A stretch of DNA of 64,000 nucleotides. Source: Euleptes europaea. Lineage: Eukaryota; Chordata; Lepidosauria; Squamata; Sphaerodactylidae. Made by a program: the position numbers and the translations under genes. The notes beneath the pieces are model-generated. The model saw only the letters and a program-made list of their open reading frames with translations. It did not search any database and was not told where the DNA came from. Each line of letters begins with the position of its first letter. Position 1 is the first letter of the stretch. The stretch lies in assembly GCF_029931775.1 (NCBI RefSeq), contig NC_079323.1:1461001-1525000 (forward strand), in the 5' to 3' direction. Shown here one piece after another: positions 30,510 through 41,744 of this stretch.

Positions 30510-31135
30510 AAGAGGTGGTTTTTATATGCCGACTTTCTCTACCACTTAAAAAAGAATCAAACCGGCTTACAATCACCTTCCCTCCCCCTCCCCACAACAG
30601 ACACCCTGTGAGGGAGGTGGGTAAGGTTGCCAACCTCCAGGTACTTATACACTTTGTTACACTACTGTGTTGTTGGTCCATTATTACCAGCCTATTCTGC
30701 ATTTTCTTCCTTACCTTTGGTAATAGTGCAGTGGTGTTCATTTTGGTTGCTCAACCTCCAGGTAATAGCAGAAGATCTCCTGCTATTACAACTGATCTCC
30801 AGCCGATAGAGATCCGTTCACCTGGAGAAAATGGCTGCTTTGGCAATTGGACTCTATGCCATTGAAGTCCCTCCCCTCCCCAAACCCCGCCCTCCTCAGG
30901 CTCCACCCCAAAAAAACCTCCTGCTGATGGCAAAGAGGGCCCTGGCAACCCTATAGGTGGGGCTGAGAGAGCTCTAAGAGAGCTGTGACTAGCCCAAGGT
31001 CACCCAGCTGGCTTCATGTGGAGGAGTGGGGAAACCAGTCCGGTTCACCAGATTAGCCTCCGCTGCTCATGTGGAGGAGTGGAGAATCGAACCCGGTTCT
31101 CCAGATCAAAGTCCACCACTCCAAACCACCAGAAA
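30510..31135 (-). repeat. Sauria-like tRNA SINE, antisense, split by a hAT MITE
   Basis: SINE pieces are 30510-30624 (GCCGACTTTCTCTACC) and 30955-31135 (ending with the B box, reverse of GGGTTCGATTCTCC). Confidence 0.8.
30625..30952 (+). mobile_element. hAT-type MITE interrupted by a ~110-bp T-rich insertion
   Basis: TAAGGTTGCCAACCTCC to GGCAACCCTA, with GAGGTGGG and TAGGTGGG outside (seven of eight). Between 30649 and 30756 lies an unrelated T-rich insert flanked by direct CAACCTCCAGGTA copies. Confidence 0.8.
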
Positions 31136-31152
31136 CTGGCAGACCAGAAGGC

Positions 31153-31372
31153 ATAGGGTTGCCAACATCCAGGTGGGGCCTGGGGATCTCTCAGAATTAC
31201 AGTTAATCTCCAAATTATAGAGCTCAGATCCCTCAGAAAATGGCAGGTTTGGAGGGTGGACTGTAGGGCATTATACCCTGCTGAGGTCCCTGACCCCTCC
31301 AAGTGCTGCCCTGCCTAGGCTTCACCCCTGAATCCCCGGGAATGCCCCAATCCAGAGTTGGCAACCCTAATT
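31153..31372 (+). mobile_element. hAT-type MITE (TAGGGTTGCC family)
   Basis: TAGGGTTGCCAACATCCAGG to GAGTTGGCAACCCTA. Confidence 0.8.
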
Positions 31373-32140
31373 AGGGGTCATCCCCTTCTGCACTGCTGGG
31401 GGTTGGGAGCAAGCTTGGCCCTGCAATGGGTCCGTGCCCCCCTCCCCTCCATACTGTCCTGACAAGTTATTTGGGCAGCTTGTCTGGAGAAGCAGCCTTT
31501 GAACCCGGTGGGCTCAGCATCAGAACACCCCGTACCCCTTAAACTCCCTTGACCCAGTGAAGATCATACCCAGGACATGAAATGAACAGGAGATGCCCAA
31601 CAGCTGAGTCTTGGAGGGGTGAGCCCAGGATGGCCTTTGCATTTGAATACCAGATCTACTGCCCCGACTTAAGTGTCTCTGGTGGTGGAGAAATGGCCCT
31701 TGGCAAATCAGCTCCTCCTTATCTCTGCTTGGGGAAGGCTGGGGCTCTTTTGGGTCCAGATGTCATGGGGTTTTAATCCCTTTTTCTGATGGCTGGCAGT
31801 GATAGCGGCTGGCCTTCCTTTCCTTGGGGGCGGGGTGGTTTGTTGGCAGACTGAATGTTTTCCGAATGACTGTGGCCCCTTATCCAAAGCAAGGAGAAAA
31901 ACCCAACAGCCCCCAGCCCTAAGTTTATTGTTTCGGAGAGAAGGAGGGATAATTACAGGGCTGGCTCCTCAAACCTCCCCCCCCCCCCATGCTCCTTTTA
32001 TTTTACTGCCCTCCTTGGATTTCCTGGAGTCGTTCATTCAAGACCCAACACATCCCTGTGGTTTCCATGCTTGTTACTTACTTCTCCCATTTGCACAGCC
32101 TGCAGACATCCTGATGCAGGTACAGCCTGGGCTGGGAGTC

Positions 32141-32149
32141 TTATAAAAG
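32141..32149 (+). promoter_or_regulatory. TATA box of the SFRP2-like gene
   Basis: TTATAAAAG lies in a moderately GC-rich context. A transcript starting near 32170 would have a first exon without any ATG, ending at a possible CAG/GTGGTT donor at 32274, which could splice to the acceptor at 34579. The TATA-driven single start contrasts with the CpG promoters of LRRC51 and LAMTOR1. The first exon is a prediction. Confidence 0.5.
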
Positions 32150-32395
32150 CCGCCGAGGCAGACTAGAGCAGGACAAAAGGAAGAGGTTGGCCCGGCCAGA
32201 CCTGCCCTGGAAGCGTCTGCAGCGGAGCATCCCAGCCCAACAAGGCCCCGATCCAGGAGCGACACGCAGGCCAGGTGGTTCTGACTGGGGAGGCAACATG
32301 TTCGGCAGCACGCTTGGGGCAGTGGCTTCGTTTTGGGGTGGGCGTGGTGGAGGGGGTGCGCTGAGGGAAAGTGTTCTACACCCCGTGTGGGACGA

Positions 32396-32600
32396 GAGCA
32401 CGCCTTCCAGATTGGGACGCTCCTGGAGATTTGGGGGGCGCAGCCTGGGGAGAGGGTTGTTTCAGGAAAGAGAGCAGCTCAGCCAGGATGCCCACCCTCC
32501 AAAGTGGCCATTTTCTGCAGGGGAACTGATTGCTGTCATCTGGAGATCAGCTGTAAACCCAGGAGATCTCCAGGTTGCCCCTGGAGGTTGGCAACCCTAG
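32396..32600 (-). mobile_element. hAT-type MITE, antisense, 5' end degraded
   Basis: GGACGCTCCTGGAGATTTGG, AGTGGCCATTTTCTGCAGG and GGAGGTTGGCAACCCTA. It lies in the first intron of the SFRP2-like gene. Confidence 0.7.
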
Positions 32601-32693
32601 CAGCGCAGCACCCGCTCTGCATAAGGAGGCGATTGGAATGGGCAAAAAGGGGGCCCTTGTCTTCTGCTCCACTCTGTCGTCTTCTCTAGGTCC

Positions 32694-32812
32694 TTTACCC
32701 CTGCCCTTTCCTTCCTTCCTTTCCTTCCTTCCTTCCTTCCTTCCTTCCTTCCTTCCTTCCTTCCTTCCTTCCTTCCTTCCTTCCTTCCTTCCTTCCTTCC
32801 TTCCTTCCTTCT
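32694..32812 (+). repeat. (TTCC)n microsatellite
   Basis: An almost uninterrupted CCTT repeat of about 115 bases. It explains the open frames of repeated Lys-Glu-Gly-Arg or Pro-Ser-Phe-Leu here. Confidence 0.97.
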
Positions 32813-32947
32813 CCTCTGCTTCTTTGGCCAGCACTTTTCTGTAACCTCTTTGCGGTGAGAGACTTGCTTCCTTTTACCTATGAAACTGGACAAGGATCAT
32901 TTACTGACGGCATGGCATGATTCGTATTAGTCGTAGTCTTATTATTA

Positions 32948-33178
32948 TTAGAGTTGGTTTTTATACCCTTGTTTTCTCTACCTTCAAGGAGTCTCAAAGC
33001 GGCTTATAATCACCTTCTTTTCCTCTCCCCACAACAGGCACCCTGTGAGGTAGGTGGAGCTGAGAAAGTTCGGACTGGCCCAGGGTCACCCAGCAGGCTT
33101 TATGTGGAGGAGTGGGGAATCGAACCCGGTTCTCCAGATTAGAGTCCGCCACTCTGAACCACTACTCCATGCTGGTAT
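32948..33178 (-). repeat. Sauria-like tRNA SINE, antisense
   Basis: GTTTTCTCTACCTTCAAGG, CAACAGGCACCCTGTGAGG, GGGGAATCGAACCCGGTTC and CCATGCTGG at the head. Confidence 0.8.
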
Positions 33179-33307
33179 TGTGGATATTTGTATTATTAAC
33201 ACACTGGGCTACCTGTTGCTTCAGTGGCAGCTGACTCCCCATCTCCATTCTCATTGACCAGTCCAGGACTTTCCTCGCTTTGCCTGGCTAATGTAGAGAT
33301 GGGCTAC

Positions 33308-33522
33308 ACAGGGTTGCCAACTCCTGCTTGGGAAATACCCTGAGATTTGAGGGGTAAAGTCTGGTGAGGTCAGGGAGAGGAGGGACCTCAGCAGAGTATA
33401 ATTCCATAAATAACACCCTCCAAAGCAGCCCTTTTCTCCAGGGGAACTGATCTCTGTCATTTGGAGAGTGGTTATAATGCCTGGAAATCTCCAGCCCCCA
33501 CCTGGAGATTGGCAACCCTAGC
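33308..33522 (-). mobile_element. hAT-type MITE, antisense
   Basis: CAGGGTTGCCAACTCC to GGAGATTGGCAACCCTA. Confidence 0.75.
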
Positions 33523-33569
33523 TGCAAGTCCTTCTTGCGGTTTCTGTTTCACATCTCATCACTTGATAG

Positions 33570-33790
33570 TGGGCATTGCCAAGCACCAGGTGGGGCCTGG
33601 AGATCTCCCGGGATTACAACTCATCTCCAGATGGCCGAGATCAGTTCCCCTGGAGAAAAGGGCTGTGTTGGAGGGTGAACTCTATGGCATTGTGCCCCAC
33701 TGAGGTCCCTCCCCTCCCCAAACCATGCATCCCCCAGGCTCCACCTCCAAATGTCCAGGGATTTCCTAACTCAGAATTGGCAACCCTGCT
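33570..33790 (+). mobile_element. hAT-type MITE, diverged ends
   Basis: GGGCATTGCCAAGCACCAGG, ACTCTATGGCATTG and GAATTGGCAACCCTG. Confidence 0.7.
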
Positions 33791-33907
33791 GCTAGCTGAC
33801 ATTGGACGGCTGGAGGCTGAGAAGCCTGGCCCCTGGAGTGCCATGCAAGCTTTTCCTGGGTGTGGTTTGCTCACACATGCATTTGCCCTGTGGTGCCAGG
33901 GTGATGT

Positions 33908-34206
33908 AGGAGAGCCAGCATGGAGAAGTAGTTAAGAGCGGTGGTTTGGAGAGGTGGAGTCTGACCTGGAGAACCGGGTTCGATTCCCCACTCCTCCACA
34001 TGAGCGGCAGAGGCTAATCTGGAGAACTGGATTGGTTTCCCCACTCCTCCACCTGAAGCCAGCGGGTGACCTTGGGCTAGTCACACTCTCTCAGCCCCAC
34101 CTACCTCACAAGGTGTCTGTTGTGGGGAGGGGAAGGTGATCTTAAGTCGGTTTGATTCTTCCTTAAGTGGTAGAGAAAGTCGGCATATAAAAACCAACAC
34201 TTCTTC
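33908..34206 (+). repeat. Sauria-like tRNA SINE
   Basis: GTTAAGAGCGGTGG head, GGGTTCGATTCC B box, GGTGTCTGTTGTGGG and a CTTCTTCT-type end; the next copy follows directly. Confidence 0.8.
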
Positions 34207-34500
34207 TAAGAGCGGCGGTTTGGAGTGGTGGACTCTGATCTGGAGAACCGAGTCTGATTCCGCACTCCTCCACATGAGCGGTGGAGGCTAATTGGGTGAG
34301 CCTGGTTGGTTTCCCCACTCCTACACATGAAGCCAGCTGGGTGACCTTGGGCTAGTCACAGCTCTCTTAGACCTCTCTCAGCCCCACCCACCTCACAGAG
34401 TGTCTGTTGTGGGGAGAGGAAGGGAAGGTGATTGTAGGCCGGTTCGATTCTCCCTTAAGTGGTTGAGAAAGTTGGCATAGAGAAGCCAACTCCTCCTCCT
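34207..34500 (+). repeat. Sauria-like tRNA SINE, head to tail with the previous copy
   Basis: It lacks the first bases of the head, has TGATTCCGCACTCCTCC and GAGAGGAAGGGAAGGTGATTG, and ends CTCCTCCTCCTCC about 70 bases before the coding exon of the SFRP2-like gene. Confidence 0.8.
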
Positions 34501-34586
34501 CCTCCTCTTCCGCCTTTGAAAGCCAAGGGGTTGGGTGTGCCAAGCAATGCTCCCTCTCAGGTGTGCCTTTCTCCTCCAGGTGCCTC

Positions 34587-37500
34587 ATGGACGTCCTGCT
34601 GCCTGTTTCTCTCCTGCTGGCTGCCTGGAGCTTCCCCTTCTCCTCCTCCTCCTCTTCCTCCTCTTTCCCCCACTACCTGATCCAGCTAAACTCCAGGCGC
34701 AGCAGCTGCAAGCCAGTGCCCAGCAGCATGCGCCTATGTCACGGGGTGGGCTACAGCGAGATGCGCCTGCCCAACCTTCTGGGCCACGACACCATGAAGG
34801 AGGCCCTGCAGCAGTCCGCCTCCTGGGAGCCCCTGCTGAGCAAGCGGTGCCACCCTGACACCAAGAAGTTCCTCTGCTCCCTCTTCGCCCCCGTGTGCAT
34901 CAGCGGGGTGGAGGAGCCCATCTTCCCTTGCCGGTCCCTCTGTGAGGCCGTCAGAGATGGCTGCACCCCGGTCATGGAGACCTTCGGCTTCCCCTGGCCA
35001 GAGATGCTGAACTGCAGCCGGTTCCCCCAGGGGAACGGGCTCTGCATCCCTCCCGCCGGCCCCGACGACAGGCAACCCCTCCCGAAAGAAGGTGAGTGAC
35101 GGGTTGTCCACCCCCTGGGTCAGAACACCTGGTGGGCCATAGTAACAGATTGGCCGCTGTGTGAACAGACTGCTGAACTTGATGGGCCTGGGTCTGATCC
35201 AGCAGGGCTTATTGTGTGTGTGTGGGGGGGTGTGCATGTCAGGAACACCAGCCGGCCATGCCAGGAAGGTGGGCAGTTTTTAGCTTGCTTTACCTGGCTT
35301 GCTCTTTCGCTCATTATTTTGCTGCTCAAAATCTAACGCAGAATCTAATTATCCTCATAACTCAGTTTCCTGGTCATCTCAATTGTGTGTGTATGTGAGT
35401 GTATGTTCTGTGCCATCAAGCTGCTTCTGACTTAGAATCATAGAGTTGGAAGGGACCACCAGGGTCATCTAGTCCAACCCCCTGCACGATGCAGGAAACT
35501 CACAACTGCCTCCCCCCCACACACTCCCAGTGCCCAGAAGATGGCCAAGATGCCCCCCCCTTCCCATGAACTGCCTGAGTTCATAGAATTTGGCCAGGGA
35601 TCCTGGAGGTTTTTTGTTGCCATCTTCTGGGCACGGAATAGGGGTCACCAGGGGTGTGTGTGTAGGGGGGAGGTAGTTGTGAATTTCCTGCATTGTGCAG
35701 GGGGTTGGACTAGATGACCCCGGCGGTCCCTTCCAACTCTATGATTCTGTGAAACGTCCTCTCATTCACAGCCTTACTCAAGTCTTGCAAACTAGGCCGT
35801 GGCTTCTTTGGTTTAGTGATGGTCGATTCGTCTCATGTTGGGTCTTCCTCTTTTCCTGCTGCGCTTAACTTTTCCTAGCAATCTCAATTAGCACTTCCAA
35901 GTATATCAAGTTTTTGGTCCTAATGTATATGAAGATATGCTTGGAAATATGAAAGCTAAAGGAAGGGAAAGGAAAGGAAAGATGGATAGCTGTGCCTGTT
36001 TGTGTACAGTGGGATTAGGGAAAGAAAGGCCTTGATTGTGAAAGAGGAGCAGGGGGGAATAAAGGCTTGGGCAAGGGACATCGTGAAGAGCTTTTCCAAA
36101 CACACATAAAGGGGTTGTCCTGATTGCTCTTCTGTGAGGCAGTAACATTCCCCCCAGCGGCACGTACGCTCCACAAAGCGGGTTGCGTCAGGCCGGCCTC
36201 TCCCCTTGGGACCGCAGTTCCGCTTTCTACGAAAGGCATCTCAACTCCCTGCAAAAGGCCCCTGCTGGGCGAAATGCTTGAAAACCCATCTGCACAGATG
36301 GGCCATTGATGCAGGGCAGTTTCCCTCGCGGTCACCCCCGCCGACTGCTCCGACGCTTCCCTTTGATTATGCATGCCTTTCCCCACCGTCAGAGGTCGCC
36401 TCGGTCTCCCCACACATTTTGCCCATGTTTTCCAGATGCACAGATGTGTGGGGAGAGCAAGGCGTCCTCTGACGGTCGGGAAAGGCATGCATAATCAAAG
36501 GGAAGCACCGGAGCAGTCGGCGAGGGTGACGGCGGGGAAACCGCCCTGCATCAATGACCATAGTGGGGGTATTGTCTGAGGGCAAAGCTGTGTGTGGCAA
36601 TAAACTAAGACTTATCCTGCATGCAGATGTCTTCACATTGTGCTTGTCTCTGTCTTTAGGGATACCAACCTCCAGGTGGGACCTGGGGATCCCCCAGAAT
36701 TACAGCTCACCTGCAGACAACAGGGATCAGTTTCCCCTGGAGAAAATGGCTGCTCTGGAGGGTGGACTCTCTGGCATTGCACCCCACTGAGGTCCCTGCC
36801 CTCCCCAAGCTCCGACCCCAAATCTCCAGGAGTTTCCCAACCTGGAGCTGGCAACCCTACCGCCCCCATCTCCCACTGGTGGCCGGGAGGACCCTGCCAA
36901 CCCTACTGTCCTCCTCCCCCCCCCCCGCCACCTTGTGGTAGAGAAACACATAACACTCTGGGATCAGGACACAGGAAAGAGAACTAGGGGAAGGGCCTAG
37001 AGAGCACAGTGGGAGGGACTTATAAAGTCGTCCATATTTAATGCAAGCTTAAAAGCTTTATTCCCATAAGGGTTTCATTGGCACACGGAAATATTTGAAG
37101 CTTGAAAAAGATTATGAAATGGGGATTTTATTGGGGAATCGGGGCCCCAGTTCCTGTAAAGGGAACCCCGATATTTAATTTTCTGCTACCAAATCAGAGG
37201 GATTGGATCGTTCCTCTTGAACTATGAGAATTGAGATCACACACACGCACAAAAGAGGCAAGACGCATTTGTCTTGAAGTAAAACAATCTTTACTCTAAC
37301 TCAGGGTAGGGAAAAAGTCACTGCGATACAAAACAAATAATATCTGTCTACATTCTATGTTTCCTATACTTGCCAAAACCTTTGGCAAGGCACTAAGCTT
37401 ACTTACGAGTAGGCACCCTTAGCAAAAGGAGAGCCTCTCTCCATCCTGCCTGTTCAGCAGTCAAGCAAAAAGAAAAAGAATGGTGGTCAACTGCTTTCAG

Positions 37501-39010
37501 TTCTAACAAAGAAATCGAAAGCAGTTGAACATGCAAAATAGTTGTATACGTGACTCTTGGGCACGATTGCAATGGCCACCACAAACTGGCCATTTGGTCA
37601 GTTACAATATTAACCCCTTAACTGTCTGACATGTAACAAAGCTCGCTCTCTAATACCCAACAGATTTTACCGGAAGCCCATTGCGGTTTATAACTACTCC
37701 GTTGCCCAGTTGATACTTACCATTTTTGGACGTTTGGACTATTGCCTATGCATCTATTCATATGAAGATTTATCTTTATGATGTTGGAATTTTGAATTGC
37801 ATATGCATTTGTTTACAACTTGACTTACCTTTGGGATATCGGAATTGTGAATTGTTTACATTTATTGCTCTTTGTTCTGTTGTATATAGCACGCATTCAC
37901 GTCTTGTATATATAGGTCGTTCCTTTGAATAGACCGTTTTGCATTTCTGCTAGAGTGTTATTGCTTTCATTGCTAGCTTTGCAAGTGCATAATTTTGATT
38001 CCTTACCCACCTGGAGGTTGGCAACCCTACCTTCCAGCCTTCCCTGATGCCCATCGGTTGGTGCGGTGGAACCCAGGCAGGACGGTGCTGCTGCAGTCGT
38101 CTTGCTTGTGGGCTGCCCAGAGGCCCCTGGTTGGCCACTGTGTGAACAGACTGCTGGACTTGAGGGGCCTCCTGGGTCTGATCCAGCATGGGGCCTTTCT
38201 GATGTTCTTATGGTGTCTTCTTTCCCCCTCCCCCAGCTGCGGTGTGTGCCGCCTGCCTCGACACAGGGCACCGTGAGAAGGAATTCTTGGAAAACTTCTG
38301 CAGCCAGGATTTTGGTGAGCTCCCTGTCTGGTGACGGTGGGTGCAGCAGGGGCTGCACCGGGGTGGTGCTGATAGTCAGTGGCCAGCTCGAGGGGCAGGG
38401 AAACGACACAGGCAGCTGTGGGGGGTACGGTTGCCAACTCTGGACTGGGAAATTCCTGGAGATTTGGGGGTGGAGCCTGGGGGGGGGAAGGTTTGGGTAA
38501 GGGAGGGACCCCAGCAGGCAACAAGGCTGTAGCATTCCCACTTCTAAAGCAGCCCTTTTTTGAGGGAAACTGATCTCTATAGTCTGGAAGTCAGTTATAA
38601 TTCCAGGAGATCTCCAGGCCCCACCTGGAGGCTGGCAACCTGTGGGAGAGGTGGAAATGGATGAGCCATGGGCAACCACTGACGGGCATCCCTTCTCTCC
38701 CCCAGCGCTGAAAATGAGCATCAAATCCTTGTCCGGCGTGGAAGGAGATGTGAGAGTGGTCCCAGAAGCCAGGGGCCGCACCTTGTACAAACGGGACGGC
38801 TGGTCAGAGGAGGAGCTGAAGAAGCCCGTTCTGTGGCTGGCGGGGGGAGAGGCCTGCTCCTGCCAGGAGCTGGCGGGGCCGGGGGGCGTGGTGCTTGCCC
38901 TGGGGCGCAGGGTGGCTGGCCGGCTGGTCATCTCGTGGGTCCGGAAGTGGCGGCAGGGAGAGAAGGAGATGAAGAAGTTCTCCCGGGCCGTGCGGAAGCT
39001 GCGGTGCTAG
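34587..39010 (+). CDS. szl: SFRP2-like secreted frizzled-related protein, probable Sizzled orthologue
   Basis: Three coding exons, 34587-35091, 38237-38314 and 38706-39010, with phase 1 at both junctions, give 295 aa. Residues 1-22 are a signal peptide, followed by a serine run. Residues about 37-157 are a frizzled cysteine-rich domain with all ten cysteines and the blocks MRLPNLLGH, CHPDTKKFLCSLFAPVC and GFPWPEMLNCSRFP. An NTR (netrin-like) domain follows with six cysteines (CAAC, NFC, ACSC, final LRC). The nearest family member by eye is SFRP2. Canonical SFRP2 lies elsewhere in vertebrate genomes, so the Sizzled/SFRP2-like paralogue is favoured. Sizzled is secreted and inhibits BMP1/Tolloid proteinases, keeping Chordin active (known in frog and fish). 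It sits on the same strand as LRRC51 and TOMT, between LAMTOR1 and TOMT. The acceptor at 34578-34579 shows an upstream noncoding exon. Domain assignment is firm; the orthologue name is less certain. Confidence 0.85.
35130..35212 (+). repeat. LINE 3' tail, CR1/L3-like
   Basis: TTGGCCGCTGTGTGAACAGA, CTGCTGAACTTGATGGG and CTGATCCAGCAGGGC. Confidence 0.65.
35402..35885 (+). repeat. Unclassified repeat split by an inverted pair of CR1 3' ends
   Basis: GTGCCATCAAGCTGCTTCTG at 35411 and TTACTCAAGTCTTGCAAAC, TCTTCCTCTTTTCCTGC from 35772 belong to the family at 29.2 kb; CR1 sequence lies between. Confidence 0.5.
35434..35752. mobile_element. Two CR1 3' ends in inverted orientation
   Basis: The minus-strand copy is 35434-35560 (GAATCATAGAGTTGGAAGGG) and the plus-strand copy 35618-35752 (GTCCCTTCCAACTCTATG). 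Their outer ends are complementary, with a ~60-base centre. Confidence 0.75.
36305..36556. repeat. Large foldback, 112-bp arms, 28-bp centre
   Basis: Arms 36305-36416 and 36445-36556 are inverted repeats with a few mismatches, both containing CTTTGATTATGCATGCC or its complement. No family was recognised; an intron position in the SFRP2-like gene. Confidence 0.85.
36657..36862 (+). mobile_element. hAT-type MITE
   Basis: TAGGGATACCAACCTCCAGG to GAGCTGGCAACCCTA. Confidence 0.75.
37120..37640 (-). mobile_element. Possible LTR-element fossil, antisense
   Basis: On the minus strand TGTCAGACAGTTAAGGGG near 37628 could open an LTR, AGTAAAGATTG lies near its end, and TTTGGTAGCAG near 37190 resembles a tRNA primer-binding start. 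No second LTR was found, so it is old and partial. Confidence 0.35.
37660..38032 (+). mobile_element. T-rich Penelope-type tail joined to a hAT MITE end
   Basis: A T-rich segment ending GCATAATTTTGATTCCTTA joins CCCACCTGGAGGTTGGCAAC at 38009, the same MITE position used by other foldbacks. Assignment to Penelope is by similarity of layout only. Confidence 0.4.
38065..38216 (+). repeat. LINE 3' tail, CR1/L3-like
   Basis: GAACCCAGGCAGGACGG, TTGGCCACTGTGTGAACAGA and ATGTTCTTATGG, ending next to exon 2 of the SFRP2-like gene. Confidence 0.7.
38428..38643 (-). mobile_element. hAT-type MITE, antisense, in the last SFRP2-like intron
   Basis: TACGGTTGCCAACTCTGG to GAGGCTGGCAACCTG. Confidence 0.75.
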
Positions 39011-39112
39011 AGGCCCCATCCCTTCCCACCACTGATTTTCCCGTTTCAGGCCAAGAAGCATCTTTACTTTCCCCCTGGCTCCGCGCTCACCAATATCGCC
39101 TACATGTCTGCC

Positions 39113-39298
39113 TTAGCCTGAACTCATCAGGTCTCGGAAGCTAAGCAGGGTCAGCTCTGGTTGGTGCTTGGATGGGAGACCACCAAGGGAGTCCAAGGCT
39201 GCTACGCAGAGGCAGGCCATGGGAACCCCCTCTGAACATCTTTACTTGAAAACTCTACTGGGTAGCCATAAGTCGGCTGTGATTTGACAGCTCTTTCC
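39113..39298 (+). repeat. 5S rRNA-derived SINE
   Basis: AGCCTGAACTCATCAGGTC, TCGGAAGCTAAGCAGGGTC and GGATGGGAGACCACC, within 110 bases of the SFRP2-like stop codon. Confidence 0.85.
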
Positions 39299-40590
39299 CC
39301 CACCACCGTCTTGCAACACCCAGTAGGGCTGATAATGCAGGAAAGAAACCATGACTGCCCACTTCCTTCCTTCCTTTTCTGTTTCCTTTTTTTGTGGGGC
39401 GGAGAATAAGAGAAACTCAGCTGTCCAGGACAAATTTCCCCAAACTCTGCACGGTCAAGGAGGCAGCGATGGACAGGAAGACCCATCAGGCGAAGGAGGA
39501 GAATTCCAGAGAGAGGGGGGGTGTTTGCTAGGCTCTGTATGGGTTAAAAAAGCTGGAACTGAGGGGGGGGGGTTCAAAAAGTTACCCTCTTGTAAATCAG
39601 ACTGGTTTGGAATGATTTAACCAATAATAATAATAACCAGTTCCAGGCATTGGGCAACTGGCCCTGGGGCACATTGGGCACAAACAGCAGCCCGGGGACA
39701 TTTTTATTCGGGGGTGGTGGGCACAGTTCTTTCTTCCCAATTTTAGGCTTACAGTGACCCATCAGGGTAGGCTAAGCTCAAGGTCACCCAGTGATCTTCA
39801 TTCATTTACATTATTTATAGTGCGCCTTTCATGGCAGAGGTGGGATTTGAACCCAGGTTTCTTGGATCTTAGTCCAACGCTCCCATCACTACAGCATGCT
39901 GGTTGTAATGACTCCTTCCCTTCCCCTTTTCACACTTCTTGTGCAAGGGAGGTGTTTGCAGATGGGCCAGAGGTGGCTCCGTTTGTGTCCAATATTACCA
40001 GGCTCTGTGCTTGCGGGGTTAACCTGATTTTGGGAAGAAAGAACGCACAGTGGCCTTCCTATTATCAAAGCCCTTTTATCCCTTTTCAGTCTCCTGGACA
40101 TTTTATACATTTGCAAAATATACAGTGCGTTTAAGGCATTAATTTTGGGTGGGGAAAGTAGGGATCTTTCCATAAGCACCATTTCTAAGAGCTGGAAGTA
40201 GTTTGAGAAAAGGCTTTTCTTTTGTTATCTTTTGTTCCCACAACACCTCTGATCAAACAGGTTTTGCATGTACAAAAACCTACTCACCTGTTTGGTCAAA
40301 GGCACAAATGGGATGAAAGCACACAGGGTTCCCTCTTTCACATTGCCTTCAACCCTCTGAAAAGCCTTATCAGAACACCGTTGTTGGGGTGGGACTTGCC
40401 GGTGAAATCTTATATTGTACAAAGTGGGATTTGCATTGTAGTGCTATTTTGTTGTTAATTAGGTCTAATTAAAAGACTCTTTCTTCAAGATACTTGTTTA
40501 ATTTCGGGGCTGCGGGGGGAGGGGATCCTTGCTGTACCAGAATGCAGAAGTCAGGGGAATTCTGCTCCCTGACCCGGCAAGTCCTGTCAT
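39299..40590. other. SFRP2-like to TOMT interval, first part: one antisense SINE fragment, otherwise unrecognised
   Basis: A minus-strand SINE-like piece (GATTTGAACCCAGG, AAGGTCACCCAGTG) lies at about 39757-39905. The rest shows no conserved frame. Confidence 0.4.
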
Positions 40591-40592
40591 AT

Positions 40593-41070
40593 AGGATTGC
40601 CAACCTCCAGGTAGGGCCTGGAGATCTCCTGGAATTGCAACTGATCTCCACACTAAGCGATCAGTTCCTCTGGAGAAAATTCAGACTTCAGCAGGGCATA
40701 AGGCCATAGAGTCCACCTTCCAAAGTGGCCATTTTCTCCAGGTGAACTGATCTCTCTTGCCTGGAGATCAGTTATACTTCCAGGAGATCTGGAATTCAGT
40801 CAGTAAAATTGTGACGTTTTTTTCTGAGCGCCGTGCTGTTTATTCCATTGTTATACCACCTAGAGGTTGGCAACCCTACTCCAGGTGGGACCTGGGGTTC
40901 CCCCTGGAATTACAGCTCATCTCCAGACTACAGAGATCAGCTCCCCTGGAGAAAATGGATGTTTTGGAGGGTGGACTCTCTGGCATTGTACCCCCTTGGG
41001 GTCCCTGTCCTCCCCAGGCTCCATCCCCAAATCTCCAGGCATTTCCCAACCTGGAGCCAGCAATCCTACC
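40593..41070. mobile_element. Cluster of three hAT-type MITE copies, one with a foreign insert
   Basis: A plus copy 40593-40690, a minus copy 40690-40885 holding a 60-base T-rich insert (40790-40856), and a plus copy 40877-41070. Confidence 0.65.
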
Positions 41071-41744
41071 CCCCCCCAATCCCCCACTGATGACCAGGGG
41101 GGACCTGGTAGCCCTACACATGAGTCACAGCAGGCCACCCATGGACCTCTGCCAAACAGATGAAGAATCATTTTGTAGCAAGGAACACTTTGCTGTCTCC
41201 ATTCATGCTGTCTGAAGGGGTACTCCCTCCCTCCCCCGCCCAGCTCCCTGCTCCAGAACGACAGGTGTAAACAGGTAACCGGAGAGGCCCCCTGGCATTA
41301 GACGTCATCCATCATTGATGGGCTTGGGCCATCAGGCTGCTGGCCCCACTGATCTTTCGAGAAGCCGAAGGACCAGGTGAGCAGAGAGGGCTATCCGTCT
41401 CCCCCTCCAAGTGGGAGCAGATCCACAGCATTGATGCCAGGAGACCCACACGGCCCTCCGGACCCCCTCTGCTTTGTGCATTTGGGACCAACTGAGTGGC
41501 AGGAGCTCCTTCTGACCGGCACTTTTCTCCTCCAACTCGTGCAGGTGAGGCAGAGAAGGAAAGTCCCCTTGAGCCCCCAGCCCCCCTGATGGCTTTTGAT
41601 AGGAAAGGGGTCGGGAGAGGATTTCTACTCCATCCAGGTACACACAATTAATAGATCTTGGGGATAGCGACACGGAGAGAGCCGGGGCTCCCATCTGCTA
41701 TTTTCCACTGAATCTTGCATTCTGAAAACTCGGGAGACTTACCA

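Noticed and set aside
32547-32893. Lys/Glu/Gly/Arg or Pro/Ser/Phe/Leu repeat proteins
   Set aside because: Translation of the (TTCC)n microsatellite.
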